A stretch of DNA of 64,000 nt from Plantactinospora sp040120695. GTDB taxonomy: Bacteria > Actinomycetota > Actinomycetes > Mycobacteriales > Micromonosporaceae. A program made the position numbers and the translations under genes. The notes beneath the pieces were generated by a model. That model ran no database searches. It saw only the letters and a list, made by a program, of their open reading frames with translations, and was not told the origin of the DNA. Positions 42,093 through 50,709 of this stretch are shown piece after piece. Location: positions 1-64,000 of the forward strand of contig NZ_JBEEAC010000034.1 in NCBI RefSeq assembly GCF_040120695.1. The letters are read 5' to 3'. Position 1 is the stretch's first letter, and each line of letters opens with the position of its first letter.

Positions 42093-43594
42093 GGCGCACC
42101 TCCGGGGAACACGGCCCGCACGTAGGGGTGGCGGGCCAGCAGGTCGCCCGCTGCCGTGTCGGTGAGTTCGTACAGCGGCCCCGCGATCAGCGTCAGCGCG
42201 ACGCCGGCGGCGACCAGCGCGGCGGTCGCGGCCACCATCATCCGCGGCGTACTCCGGGGCGGGGCGCTGGCGGAGGTGCCGACCGGGGACCGCCAGAACG
42301 CCAGGTTCCACACCCGGCCGATCGCGTAGAGGGTGAGCAGGCTGGTCAGCATCGCCCCGGCAACCAGGACGTAGGCCAGCGGCCTGCCGTCCTGGATGCC
42401 GGCGCGTACCAGCCCCAGCTTGCCGAGGAAGCCGGAGAACGGGGGTATGCCGGCGAGGTTGAACGCCGGGATGAAGAACAGCACGCCCAGCAGCGGAGTG
42501 GTCCGGGCCAACCCGCCGAGCTGGTCGACGGCGGTGGTGCCGCCACGTCGTTCGATCAGCCCGGCGACGAGGAACAGCGTCGTGAGGATCACGATGTGGT
42601 GGACGGTGTAGAAGACCGCCGCCGCGATGCCGGCCCGGGAGGCCAGCCCGACCCCGAACAGGAGGTACCCGATGTGGCTGACCAGGGTGAACGAGAGCAT
42701 CCGTTTGATGTCGGACTGGGCGACGGCACCGAGGATGCCGACCACCAGGGTCGCCAGTGCGGCGACCGTCAGCACGTCGGCCACTCGTCCACCGGGGAAC
42801 AGCAGGGTCTCGGTGCGGATGATGGCGTAGACACCGACCTTGGTGAGCAGACCGGCGAACACGGCGGTGACCGGGGCAGGAGCGGTCGGATAGCTGTCCG
42901 GCAGCCAGGCCGACAGCGGGAAGACCGCCGCCTTGATGCCGAAGGCCAGCAGCAGGATCCCCTGTAGGAGCAGTCGCACGCTGTCGGGCAGCGCATCGAG
43001 CCGCGACACCAGCTGGGCCAGGTTGAGGGTGCCGGTGGCGGCGTACACCAGCCCGATGCCGGCGAGGAAGATGACCGACGAGAGCAGGCTCACCACGACG
43101 TACGTGGTGCCGGCCCGGACCCGGGTCTCGGTGCCGCCGAGGGTGATCAGCACGTAGCTGGCGGCCAGCAGGATCTCGAAGCCGACGTAGAGGTTGAACA
43201 GGTCGCCGGAGAGGAACGCGTTGGTGATGCCGGCGGTGAGGATCAGGTACGTGGGGTGGTAGATGGCCAGCGGCGCCGCTCGCTCGCCGTCCGCCACACC
43301 CTGCCCGATCGAATAGACCAGTACGCAGAGTGTCACCGCGGCGGAGACCACCAGCATCAACGCGGCGAGTTGGTCGGCGACCAACACGATGCCGACCGGA
43401 GCCGGCCAGCCGCCCACCGGAGCGACCAGTGGCCCCGACCGGGAGAGCACCAGCAGCGCCACCGCAGCCGCCAGGGTGGCGGTCAGGACGCCGACACTGA
43501 CCACCCGCTGGATCCGGGGGCGCCGGAACATCAGCAGCGTCACCGCCGCGCCGAGCAGCGGCATCACCACCGGCAGCGGTACCAGCCAGGTCAC
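42089..43594 (-). CDS. mrpD: Mrp Na+/H+ antiporter subunit D
   Basis: This 501-residue, about 14-helix protein is homologous to complex I NuoM/NuoN. Proton-path residues are visible in YVGFEILLAASYVLITLGG (essential Glu) and LLLAFGIKAAVFPLSAWLPDSYPTAPAPVTAVFAGLLTKVGVYAIIR (Lys-containing helix). The start is GTG 43594, overlapping mrpC. It provides one of the two ion channels of the antiporter. Confidence 0.93.
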   Translation of the reverse strand: MTWLVPLPVVMPLLGAAVTLLMFRRPRIQRVVSVGVLTATLAAAVALLVLSRSGPLVAPVGGWPAPVGIVLVADQLAALMLVVSAAVTLCVLVYSIGQGVADGERAAPLAIYHPTYLILTAGITNAFLSGDLFNLYVGFEILLAASYVLITLGGTETRVRAGTTYVVVSLLSSVIFLAGIGLVYAATGTLNLAQLVSRLDALPDSVRLLLQGILLLAFGIKAAVFPLSAWLPDSYPTAPAPVTAVFAGLLTKVGVYAIIRTETLLFPGGRVADVLTVAALATLVVGILGAVAQSDIKRMLSFTLVSHIGYLLFGVGLASRAGIAAAVFYTVHHIVILTTLFLVAGLIERRGGTTAVDQLGGLARTTPLLGVLFFIPAFNLAGIPPFSGFLGKLGLVRAGIQDGRPLAYVLVAGAMLTSLLTLYAIGRVWNLAFWRSPVGTSASAPPRSTPRMMVAATAALVAAGVALTLIAGPLYELTDTAAGDLLARHPYVRAVFPGGAP

Positions 43595-44028
43595 GGGTGC
43601 ACCGCCCGGGTCACGTCACGGTCGGCGTCGTCGGCATCGGCGTCGGCGTCGGCGGCGTCCGATCCCTCGTCGCGTTCGGCCATCGCCATGATCCGACGGT
43701 CCTCGATGTCGTCCTGCACCTCGTCGTGGCCGACCAGCCGCCAGCTGCGGTAGGCGAGGGCGAGCAGGAACGCCGTCATCCCGAGCGTGATGACGATGGC
43801 GGTCAGGATCATGGCCTGCGGAAGCGGATCGGTCATCTCACCGGGCGCGGCGGCGCCGACGATCGGCGGGTCCCCCGGCATGGCGGTGGACAGAATCAAC
43901 ACGTTGGCGCCGTTGCCGAGCAGGATCACGCCCAGCAGTACCCGGGTCAGCGTACGTTCCAGCAGCAGCGTCACCCCGGCGGCGAACAACACGCCGACGG
44001 CGACCAGCATGATCAGGCTCACCTTCAC
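43591..44028 (-). CDS. mrpC: Mrp Na+/H+ antiporter subunit C
   Basis: The 145 residues form three helices homologous to NuoK (GVILLGNGANVLILSTAM and PLPQAMILTAIVITLGMTAFLLAL with conserved buried acids). The C-terminus is an unusually long acidic tail with an (AD)n run. GTG 44028 overlaps the mrpA stop by four bases. Confidence 0.92.
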   Translation of the reverse strand: MKVSLIMLVAVGVLFAAGVTLLLERTLTRVLLGVILLGNGANVLILSTAMPGDPPIVGAAAPGEMTDPLPQAMILTAIVITLGMTAFLLALAYRSWRLVGHDEVQDDIEDRRIMAMAERDEGSDAADADADADDADRDVTRAVHP

Positions 44029-46895
44029 GCCATCTCCTCCGTCTGCTCGGCTTTCCGGTCGGCGTCCTGATGTCGGTCCACTTCGGCACCGAGGCTGCGC
44101 AGCACGTCGAGGACCAGTCCCACGACGATCAGATAGACGCCGATGTCGAAGAGCGTCGAGGTGACCACGTGCGTGTGCCCGAGCAGCGGCAGGTGGAAGT
44201 CGAGTATCGCGCTCTGCAGGACCTGCCCACCCAGCACCATGGCGCCGACACCGGTGCCCACGGCGACGAAGAGGCCCGCGCCGAGCACCGCACCGGCGTC
44301 GACCGGGGCGGCGGTCGAGAGTTCGTGCCGCCCGCCGGCCAGGTAGCGCAGCACCAGCGCCAGCGCCGCGACCAGGCCGCCGGTGAACCCGCCGCCGGGG
44401 GTGTTGTGTCCGGTGAACAACAGGTACACCGACAGCAGCACGATCGCGTGGAACAGCAGCCGGGTGATCACCTCGAGCATCGTGGAGCGGCGGCCGGCGG
44501 CCACGGTGTGACCGGCCATGAGCCAGACCGGTTCGCCGTCCGGTGGCTTCGGCGGCAGGCTACCGGGTCCACGCCGGTGCAGTCGCCTGGCCCGCCGGAA
44601 GATCAGACTCGCCACGCCGGTGGCCACCGCGACCAGGACCGAGACCTCACCCATCGTGTCCCAGGCCCGGATGTCGACCAGGATGACATTGACGATGTTG
44701 CGACCGCCCCCGAACGACACCGCCAGCTCGGGAAAGTCGACCGAGACCGGGATCGCGGTTCGGGCCCCGACGGCGACGTACGCCATGGCGGCCATCACCG
44801 TGCCGACGGCGGTGCCGACGGCGACCCTGAGCCATCTGGTCCGGACCTCTGGCCGCTCGGAGAAGTGGGTGGGCAGCCGGCGGAGCACCAGGACCAGCAT
44901 CACCATCGTGACCGTCTCGACCAGGAACTGGGTCAGCGCCAGGTCGGGTGCGCCGTACAGCAGGAACAGGCCGGCGATGGCATAGCCGGTGACCCCGACC
45001 AGGATGACCGCGGTCAGCCGACGGCGGGCAGCCGTGGCGACCACCGCCGCGACGACCAGCACCGCGACCGGCAGCGCGTGCAGCGGTGCCTCCCACAGCT
45101 GGACCGGCTCCCCGAACGGCCTGCCCACCGCGAGTACCGTGCCGGCCGCGGCGATCAGCACCAGCAGGATGACACCCAGGTAGAACGGCAGCGACCCGCG
45201 CTGGGTGGCGCCGGTCACCTCCACCGCGGTCCGGTCCACCACGGCCATCAACCGGTCGTAGCCGGAGGATGCGGGAACGTCGCCGACGCGCGCCGGCCGA
45301 CGACCGGTCGGCACCCCGGCCCGGAACAGCAGCGCACCCAGCACGAGCACCAGCAGGGAGAGGCCGAGCGCGACACCCGGCCCGTGCCACAGCCCCAGGT
45401 GGTACACCGGCCCGGTGGCCGCGAAACGGTCGGCGTACGGCGAAAGCAGGCGGTCCACCAGCGGTGCGGCGATCCCGGCGGCAACGCCGGTCAGCGCGAT
45501 CAGCATGGGCGCGGCCAGCAGCGCCGACACCACCCTCCGGTCCACCTTCGTCGCGGCGCCGACGCCGGGGTCCGCGCCGGGCACGGCGGCCTTGCTCGCG
45601 AAGGCGCCCCACATGAACCGCAGCGTGTACGCCACGGTGAGCACGGTGCCGGCGACGACACCGGCCAGCACCACCCGGCCGGTGACCCCGGCGTCGAACA
45701 GGGCCACGAAGATCGCCTCTTTGCCGACGAAGCCGATCATCGGCGGTATCCCGGCCATCGACGCCGCGGCCAGTCCGGCGGCCACGGCGAGCGCGGGTGC
45801 CCGCCGGCCGAGACCGCTGAGCCGGCGCAGGTCCCGGGTGCCGGTCGCCCGGTCCACGATCCCGACCACGAGGAAGAGCGCCGCCTTGAACAACGCGTGC
45901 GCCAGCAGCATCGCGGCACCGGCCACCGCCACATCCCGCCCGCCGGCACCGAGTACGGCGATCAGCAGGCCGAGCTGGCTCACCGTCCCGTAGGCCAACA
46001 GCAACTTCAGGTCGTACTGCCGCAGCGCCACCCAGCCGCCGTAGAGCATCGTGGCGACGCCGGCGCCGAGCACCACGACCCGCCACGTCGTCGCCGCCGG
46101 ACCGCCGGCGACGGTGACCGCCGGTGCGAGCTGCGCGACCAGGAAGACTCCCGCCTTGACCATCGCGGCCGCGTGCAGGTAGGCGCTGACCGGGGTCGGT
46201 GCCGCCATCGCCGCCGGCAGCCAGAAACTGAACGGGAAGACCGCCGACTTGGACAACGCCCCGAGCAGGATCAACACGATCGCCGTGGCCAGGTACCAGC
46301 CGCCCGGCAGCGAGTCGGCCACCTCCGACCACCGGTAGCTGCCGGCGTGCTCGCCGAGCATGACGATGCCGACCAGCATCGCCAGGCCACCGGCGGTCGT
46401 CACGACCAGCGCCTGCAGCGCGGCCCGCCGGCTCGGTCGGTTGGTCACCGAGTGCCCGATCAACAGGTACGAGCAGACGGTGGTCAGCTCCCAGAACACG
46501 TACAGCAGGAGCAGGTCGTCGCTGACGACCAGGCCCAGCATCGTTCCCGCGAAGGCGACGAAGACACCGGCGAACCGGCCCAGGTCCGGCTCGTCCGCGT
46601 CGAAGTACTGCGCGCAGTACACCAGGACCAGCGCGCCGATCCCGCCGACGAGCAGCACCATCAGCCACGACAGCGTGTCCACCCGCAGCGCCAGCGACAT
46701 ACCGATCGGGCGTACCCAGGGATGGGTCCACTCGACCGCGCCTGTCCCGAGGACCTCGTTGGTGTGCGCGGCGGCCCAGGCGGCGGCGGCGAGCGGCGCC
46801 CCGGCCAGCAGGTAGAACGCCCGCGGACCGAGCCACCGCACCAGCGGCGGCGCCGCGACAGCGACCGCCAGGTGCGCCAGCAGAACGATCAGCAC
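44025..46895 (-). CDS. mrpA: Mrp Na+/H+ antiporter subunit A with fused B domain
   Basis: This 956-residue protein has an N-terminal NuoL-like core (LRVDTLSWLMVLLVGGIGALVLVYCAQYF and FPFSFWLPAAMAAPTPVSAYLHAAAMVKAGVFLVAQL), an MrpA C-terminal extension, and finally an MnhB-type domain (RLLFHAIVLLSVYLLFTGHNTPGGGFTGGLVAALALVL). MrpB is therefore part of the same chain, as is usual in actinobacteria. The complex exchanges Na+ for H+ and supports pH and salt tolerance. GTG 46895 overlaps the end of the KhtT-like gene by seven bases. Confidence 0.93.
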   Translation of the reverse strand: MLIVLLAHLAVAVAAPPLVRWLGPRAFYLLAGAPLAAAAWAAAHTNEVLGTGAVEWTHPWVRPIGMSLALRVDTLSWLMVLLVGGIGALVLVYCAQYFDADEPDLGRFAGVFVAFAGTMLGLVVSDDLLLLYVFWELTTVCSYLLIGHSVTNRPSRRAALQALVVTTAGGLAMLVGIVMLGEHAGSYRWSEVADSLPGGWYLATAIVLILLGALSKSAVFPFSFWLPAAMAAPTPVSAYLHAAAMVKAGVFLVAQLAPAVTVAGGPAATTWRVVVLGAGVATMLYGGWVALRQYDLKLLLAYGTVSQLGLLIAVLGAGGRDVAVAGAAMLLAHALFKAALFLVVGIVDRATGTRDLRRLSGLGRRAPALAVAAGLAAASMAGIPPMIGFVGKEAIFVALFDAGVTGRVVLAGVVAGTVLTVAYTLRFMWGAFASKAAVPGADPGVGAATKVDRRVVSALLAAPMLIALTGVAAGIAAPLVDRLLSPYADRFAATGPVYHLGLWHGPGVALGLSLLVLVLGALLFRAGVPTGRRPARVGDVPASSGYDRLMAVVDRTAVEVTGATQRGSLPFYLGVILLVLIAAAGTVLAVGRPFGEPVQLWEAPLHALPVAVLVVAAVVATAARRRLTAVILVGVTGYAIAGLFLLYGAPDLALTQFLVETVTMVMLVLVLRRLPTHFSERPEVRTRWLRVAVGTAVGTVMAAMAYVAVGARTAIPVSVDFPELAVSFGGGRNIVNVILVDIRAWDTMGEVSVLVAVATGVASLIFRRARRLHRRGPGSLPPKPPDGEPVWLMAGHTVAAGRRSTMLEVITRLLFHAIVLLSVYLLFTGHNTPGGGFTGGLVAALALVLRYLAGGRHELSTAAPVDAGAVLGAGLFVAVGTGVGAMVLGGQVLQSAILDFHLPLLGHTHVVTSTLFDIGVYLIVVGLVLDVLRSLGAEVDRHQDADRKAEQTEEMA

Positions 46896-47374
46896 GTGGC
46901 GGCCAGCAGATCCCGCAACTGGGCAAGCCCGTCGTCGTGCCCGACGGCCACCACGACATCGTCGGCCCGGAAGACGAAGTCCGGGCCCGGCGAGGCGGTG
47001 ATCTCCTCCCCACGCAGCACCGCCACGATCGAGGCTCCGGTACGGGTCCGCGCCCGGGTGTCCCCGAGCGGGCGGTTCACGTACGTCGACCCGGACCGGA
47101 TGCGGATCCGTACCGCCTGCACCCCACCCAACGGCTCGATCAGGTCCGCGACGTGATCCATGGTGACCTTGGCGTGCAGAACGTCCGCCACCGAGCGGGC
47201 CTCGTTCGGCCGCAACGTCACGTCGGCGATCGCCCGCTCCGGCTCGGCCCGGTCGTAGAGCACGAGAACGTGCCGACCGTCGAGGTGTGACACGATTCCC
47301 AGGCGGTTACCCTCCCATGTGGTCAGTACATGAGAGATCCCCACGCCGGGCAGACCGGTACGTTCCATCGTCAT
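46889..47374 (-). CDS. KhtT/TrkA-C-like cation:proton antiporter regulatory subunit
   Basis: The start is ATG 47374 (MTMERTGLPGVGISH) with AGGAG before it; a long open frame upstream is spurious. The N-terminal half matches KhtT-type regulatory subunits (GVGISHVLTTWEGNRLGIVSHLDGRHVLVLYD) and the C-terminal half is an RCK_C domain (VRIRSGSTYVNRPLGDTRARTRTGASIVAVLRGEE...DVVVAVGHDDGLAQLRDLL). In KhtU systems this subunit gates a CPA2 antiporter in response to ligands. Here it overlaps and precedes mrpA, so I infer it regulates the Mrp complex. No CPA2 antiporter is next to it. Confidence 0.8.
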   Translation of the reverse strand: MTMERTGLPGVGISHVLTTWEGNRLGIVSHLDGRHVLVLYDRAEPERAIADVTLRPNEARSVADVLHAKVTMDHVADLIEPLGGVQAVRIRIRSGSTYVNRPLGDTRARTRTGASIVAVLRGEEITASPGPDFVFRADDVVVAVGHDDGLAQLRDLLAATC

Positions 47375-47839
47375 GGGCACTCCTGTCCAGGATCGGATGC
47401 GGCAGCCCGGCCGGACCGCCTCGTGCTCGGGCGGGGTGGTACCCCGTGTGGCCTGCGTCCAACCGGTCGGGCCGGTGGCGAGCCCGTCACGAGACGGCCC
47501 CACGCGGATCTTCGGTCGCGCGAGCAGAGTGGCAGCGTCTCCCGGGCAGGTCGCATGGCCTGGCGCCGGCACGAACGCACCGCTGACGAATCCGAACTGC
47601 CGGCGCAGATCAAGCCTAGCCCGCCGACGCGCCGGTGCCATCGGGCGACACAGGCAATCAAGGTCCTGCTTCGTTTCCAGGTACGGGCAACGCCGGGCCG
47701 ACCGGGCACCCGGGGCCGGCCGTGCCGCCCTCCGCGTGCCACGACCCGGGTCAGGTTGCCGGCCGCCGGCATCCGGCGCCGCCGATGTCGTCCCGCGCCG
47801 CCCCTCGGCGTTCGATCGGCACCCGGTGACGCTGGAGTC
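47375..47839. other. Divergent region between the Mrp operon and a small membrane protein gene
   Basis: There is no gene I can support in these 465 bases. They contain GGGGT-ggt-ACCCC near 47433-47445 as a possible operator for the Mrp transcript. Confidence 0.35.
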
Positions 47840-48103
47840 ATGCACCCTCATCGTCCGCCGGCCCGCGCCCGCCAGCACACCGGCCGGCCGCCCGCCCCGC
47901 ACAGCGGGCGGCGACCGAACCGGAGCCGCCGGCCCGGCTGGCTGCTGCTGGCGGTGGCCGTGTCGGCCATCCTGGCGGGCATGCGGACGGGACACGGCTT
48001 CGTACTGGCCGCCGGGCTCGCGCTCGGCCCGGTTGCCCTGCACCTGATATCCGGCGGCGGGACGGTGGCGGACCGGGGTGAGCGGTCGCCGTGCCGCCCG
48101 TGA
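47840..48103 (+). CDS. Small membrane protein
   Basis: The 87 residues have a basic, His/Arg/Pro-rich N-terminus, then two hydrophobic helices (WLLLAVAVSAILAGM and GFVLAAGLALGPVALHLI) and a short charged tail. GGAG sits 6 bases before ATG 47840. A longer frame upstream exists but is not protein-like. The function is unknown; DUF488 follows 64 bp downstream. Confidence 0.5.
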   Translation: MHPHRPPARARQHTGRPPAPHSGRRPNRSRRPGWLLLAVAVSAILAGMRTGHGFVLAAGLALGPVALHLISGGGTVADRGERSPCRP

Positions 48104-48167
48104 GCGGACGCCACGCGCCCGCCGTGCCGGTACGGTCGGGTACCGGACGTACGATCGGCAGGTGGGG

Positions 48168-48530
48168 ATGTCCCGAGAGGTTCGGCTGATCCGGGTCTAC
48201 GACACCCCGTCACCGGATGACGGTTCGCGGGTGCTGGTGGACCGGGTGTGGCCGCGCGGTGTGACCAAGGCCACCGCCCGACTCGACGAGTGGCTCACCG
48301 ATGTCGCGCCCTCCACAGAGCTACGACGGTGGTACGGCCACCGCCCGGACCGGTTCGGCGAGTTCCGGGACCGCTACCTCGCCGAGCTGCGGGAGCCGCC
48401 CCGGGCGGCCGCCCTCGACCGGCTCGACGCGCTGTGTCGGCGCGGACCGGTCACGCTGCTGACGGCGACCAGGGACGTCGCACACAGCCACGCGGCGGTG
48501 CTGACCGAGCTGCTACGGCACCCCGGGTAG
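48168..48530 (+). CDS. DUF488 (YeaO-like) family protein
   Basis: The start at ATG 48168 (MSREVRLIRVYD) is chosen because the domain begins there and GGTGGGG precedes it. The 120 residues carry the family signature VLVDRVWPRGVTKATARLDEWLTDVAPSTELRRWYGH and the C-terminal VTLLTATRD. DUF488 proteins are small and cytoplasmic with no agreed function; some are linked to heme or oxidative stress. Confidence 0.85.
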   Translation: MSREVRLIRVYDTPSPDDGSRVLVDRVWPRGVTKATARLDEWLTDVAPSTELRRWYGHRPDRFGEFRDRYLAELREPPRAAALDRLDALCRRGPVTLLTATRDVAHSHAAVLTELLRHPG

Positions 48531-48555
48531 CACCGCCACCCTTCCCGCTTCGCGA

Positions 48556-48753
48556 CTACCAGTTGGCCGGTGGGTCGCTGGCCGGGAAGGACTGCGCTCC
48601 CCACTCGTCGACGATGTCGGCGGGGAACCAGTCTGCGGAGTCGGTGTGTGCCGCTCCCGCCTCTTGGCCGAGCTGCCGCGCCGGCTCGACGGCGCTGTCG
48701 GGCAGGGTCCGGATCTGTGGTGTCGCCGCAGCGCCCACTGGTCGGCCGGTCAT
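48556..48753 (-). CDS. Small conserved protein of 65 residues, C-terminus SFPASDPPANW
   Basis: ATG 48753 overlaps the CBS-domain gene's stop as ATGA, which supports translation. The product has a variable first half and ends WFPADIVDEWGAQSFPASDPPANW, a tail I recognise from short actinobacterial hypothetical proteins. It is predicted to be cytoplasmic and soluble. The function is unknown, but coupling to the CBS protein suggests that they act together. Confidence 0.65.
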   Translation of the reverse strand: MTGRPVGAAATPQIRTLPDSAVEPARQLGQEAGAAHTDSADWFPADIVDEWGAQSFPASDPPANW

Positions 48754-49310
48754 ATCCGCGCCTTCGATCCGCCGCGGTCGCCGTACTCGGACATGTTGTC
48801 GTCCAATCCCGGACGCCGGAACGGATGCGGTCCGTTGATAGGTAGCGGCTGTGTCACCCCGTTCCGGATGACCTCGTCCGGCCGGTCGTACCCCTTGAGC
48901 AGGTCGCTGCGGGTCACGACGCCCAGCAACCGGCTCCGGTCGTCGACGACCAGCAGCCGGCCGACCTCCCGACGGTGCATCAACCGGCCTGCGGCGGCCA
49001 GGGACGCGGGGGGTGCGACGGTGACCGGAGGGGCAGTCATCACGTCCACCGCCGCCCTCTTCGGCCAGCGCAGCCGAGAGAGCCGCGCCGCCCACCAGCG
49101 GCCCCCGGTCTCGGTGCCGACCTCGGCGGTCTCCACCGTGTCGCGCAGGTCGGTCCACGACACCACGCCGGTGACAGTGTCGAACCGGTCGACGACCGGG
49201 ACCGCGCTGATCTGTCGTTCCGTCAGCACGGCCGCGATCTGCGTCACCGGCGCATCATCGTGCACCGTTATCACGTCCGTCGTCATCACATCGCGTACCC
49301 GCCACCGCAT
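48750..49310 (-). CDS. Tandem CBS-domain protein
   Basis: The 186 residues contain two CBS motifs: residues 4-60 (VRDVMTTDVITVHDDAPVTQIAAVLTERQISAVPVVD) and about 88-142 (AVDVMTAPPVTVAPPASLAAAGRLMHRREVGRLLVVDDRSRLLGVVTRSDLL). These usually bind adenine nucleotides. It has no BON or enzyme domain. AGGAGGA precedes ATG 49310. Similar proteins are common in hypoxia-responsive regulons of actinobacteria, but I see no DosR box here. Confidence 0.88.
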   Translation of the reverse strand: MRWRVRDVMTTDVITVHDDAPVTQIAAVLTERQISAVPVVDRFDTVTGVVSWTDLRDTVETAEVGTETGGRWWAARLSRLRWPKRAAVDVMTAPPVTVAPPASLAAAGRLMHRREVGRLLVVDDRSRLLGVVTRSDLLKGYDRPDEVIRNGVTQPLPINGPHPFRRPGLDDNMSEYGDRGGSKARI

Positions 49311-49405
49311 GTGCTCCTCCTGTCCGTGGGTGGATCAGGCACCGCAAGCGGTACCTGCATCGAGAGTCCGTGCCGGCGGCGTCGCTCGCCGTGGCCCGCG
49401 ACCCG

Positions 49406-49618
49406 TTACCCGCGTCGGACGGTGCTCGGACGAGGGGGCATCCGGGGCATCGTACGCGGCGGGCGAAACGGCGCAACGGTCACGAACCAACCCAGCACAC
49501 CCACGATCACGACCATAAGTACCAGGTCGAGCACGCCGTACCCGACGGCCAACATTCCCGCCAGAACCGCTGCGACACCGGCCGCGAGCATCAGGGCGAA
49601 TCGAGACCTCCAACCCAC
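49406..49618 (-). CDS. Small two-helix membrane protein
   Basis: The 70 residues form two hydrophobic helices (FALMLAAGVAAVLAGMLAVGYGVLDLVLMVVIVGVLGWFVTVA) and a basic Arg/Pro tail. AAGGAG at 49625-49630 on the minus strand places the start at GTG 49618 rather than TTG 49624, which touches the ribosome site directly. The function is unknown; it could be co-transcribed with the CBS gene 95 bp downstream. Confidence 0.6.
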   Translation of the reverse strand: MGWRSRFALMLAAGVAAVLAGMLAVGYGVLDLVLMVVIVGVLGWFVTVAPFRPPRTMPRMPPRPSTVRRG

Positions 49619-49905
49619 GAGCAACTCCTTCAGGTCACGCCGGGGCGGCAGCCAGGGTCACGGCGGGCGGCAGCCGTTAGCGTCGCCCCCTTCCATGCGC
49701 CTTGGTCCGGTCCGGTACCGTGTCACCACGGGGCCGGTCCGGCACCGTGCCTCCATAATCGCCTGGCCGCACCGGCTCCGGACAGGGTCGCGTCGCGCAG
49801 ACAGGGTCGGGGCCAGACTGCCGAGGGCCGGCAAGGTCGACGACGGTGCGGGTTGGCGGCTCCAGCACACCTCGTCGTTCCGGCACCCGCGCAAAGGCCG
49901 CCCCG

Positions 49906-50700
49906 TCACGGCGGGTCCGTCGGCTTACGGCCCAGGATAAGCCAGTACCGGGGGCTGCCGTCGCGGTACCGGCCCAGGGCGGTCAGGGCGACGGCCGCCG
50001 CGGTGAAGCCAGCCGCCGTCAGGTCGTCGCGGATCGCGGGCAGCCGGCTGGTGCGGTAGTACATCACGAACGGGGGCCGCCACACGGCGTTGCGGACTCG
50101 CATCACCAGGTCGAATCCGAGCGTGGTCCAGTACGAGACCGAGGCCGGCGGCGGCGGCGCGCCGACCGCAATCGCGAAGAGCCCATCGGGTCGCAGCGCG
50201 CGGTACACCCCCTCGAACACCACGGATCGTTCGGTGGGCAGGAAGTGGCCGAGTGCTCCGGAGCTGACCGCGAGGTCGAACCCCGCAGCGAAGGGCAGGG
50301 CTCGGGCGTCGGCCCGCACCCAGGTGGCCTCCGGGTGCGCGCCGCGTGCCTGGGCGAGCATGCCGGCGCTGAAGTCGACGCCCGTGACCCGTCCTCGGCA
50401 CAGGGACCTGAGCACGAAGATGCCCGCGCCGGTCCCGCAGCACACGTCCAGCCCGTGCTGGAACGGCCCGAGTTCGGTTAGCGTGCGGGCGGTCTCGTCG
50501 AGAATCTCCTGCGAGGTGCGAAAGGGCGTGTGGTCGAACTTCGGAGCGAGCAGATCGTAGCCGCGCTCGACCGAGGAGAGCGCCTGGACGCAGAGTTCAC
50601 GCAGGGACGGGCCTTGCGGCGAGAACACCGGTCGAGGGTACCTCCTGGGCGGCGTCGCTGCCGGACGAGCGAAAGGCGGCGTCGTACCGGCCGGCGGCAC
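49906..50700 (-). CDS. Class I SAM-dependent methyltransferase
   Basis: This is a methyltransferase of up to 264 residues. Motif I is LDVCCGTGAGIFVL, the acidic loop is VTGVDFSAGMLAQARG, post-motif is WVRADARALPFAAGFDLAVSSGALGHF. The C-terminal part is hydrophobic and may touch membrane lipids or a ligand. The start is uncertain: GTG 50700 or GTG 50628 (VFSPQGPSLREL), the latter closer to the conserved part. The substrate is unknown. It lies only 9 bp after the pfkB-type gene on the same strand. Confidence 0.8.
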   Translation of the reverse strand: MPPAGTTPPFARPAATPPRRYPRPVFSPQGPSLRELCVQALSSVERGYDLLAPKFDHTPFRTSQEILDETARTLTELGPFQHGLDVCCGTGAGIFVLRSLCRGRVTGVDFSAGMLAQARGAHPEATWVRADARALPFAAGFDLAVSSGALGHFLPTERSVVFEGVYRALRPDGLFAIAVGAPPPPASVSYWTTLGFDLVMRVRNAVWRPPFVMYYRTSRLPAIRDDLTAAGFTAAAVALTALGRYRDGSPRYWLILGRKPTDPP

Positions 50701-50709
50701 CGCCGCAGG

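Noticed and set aside
44070..47156. 1028-residue plus-strand frame opposite mrpA
   Set aside because: It is His/Gln/Arg/Asp-rich shadow translation of the mrpA complement; mrpA is unmistakable.
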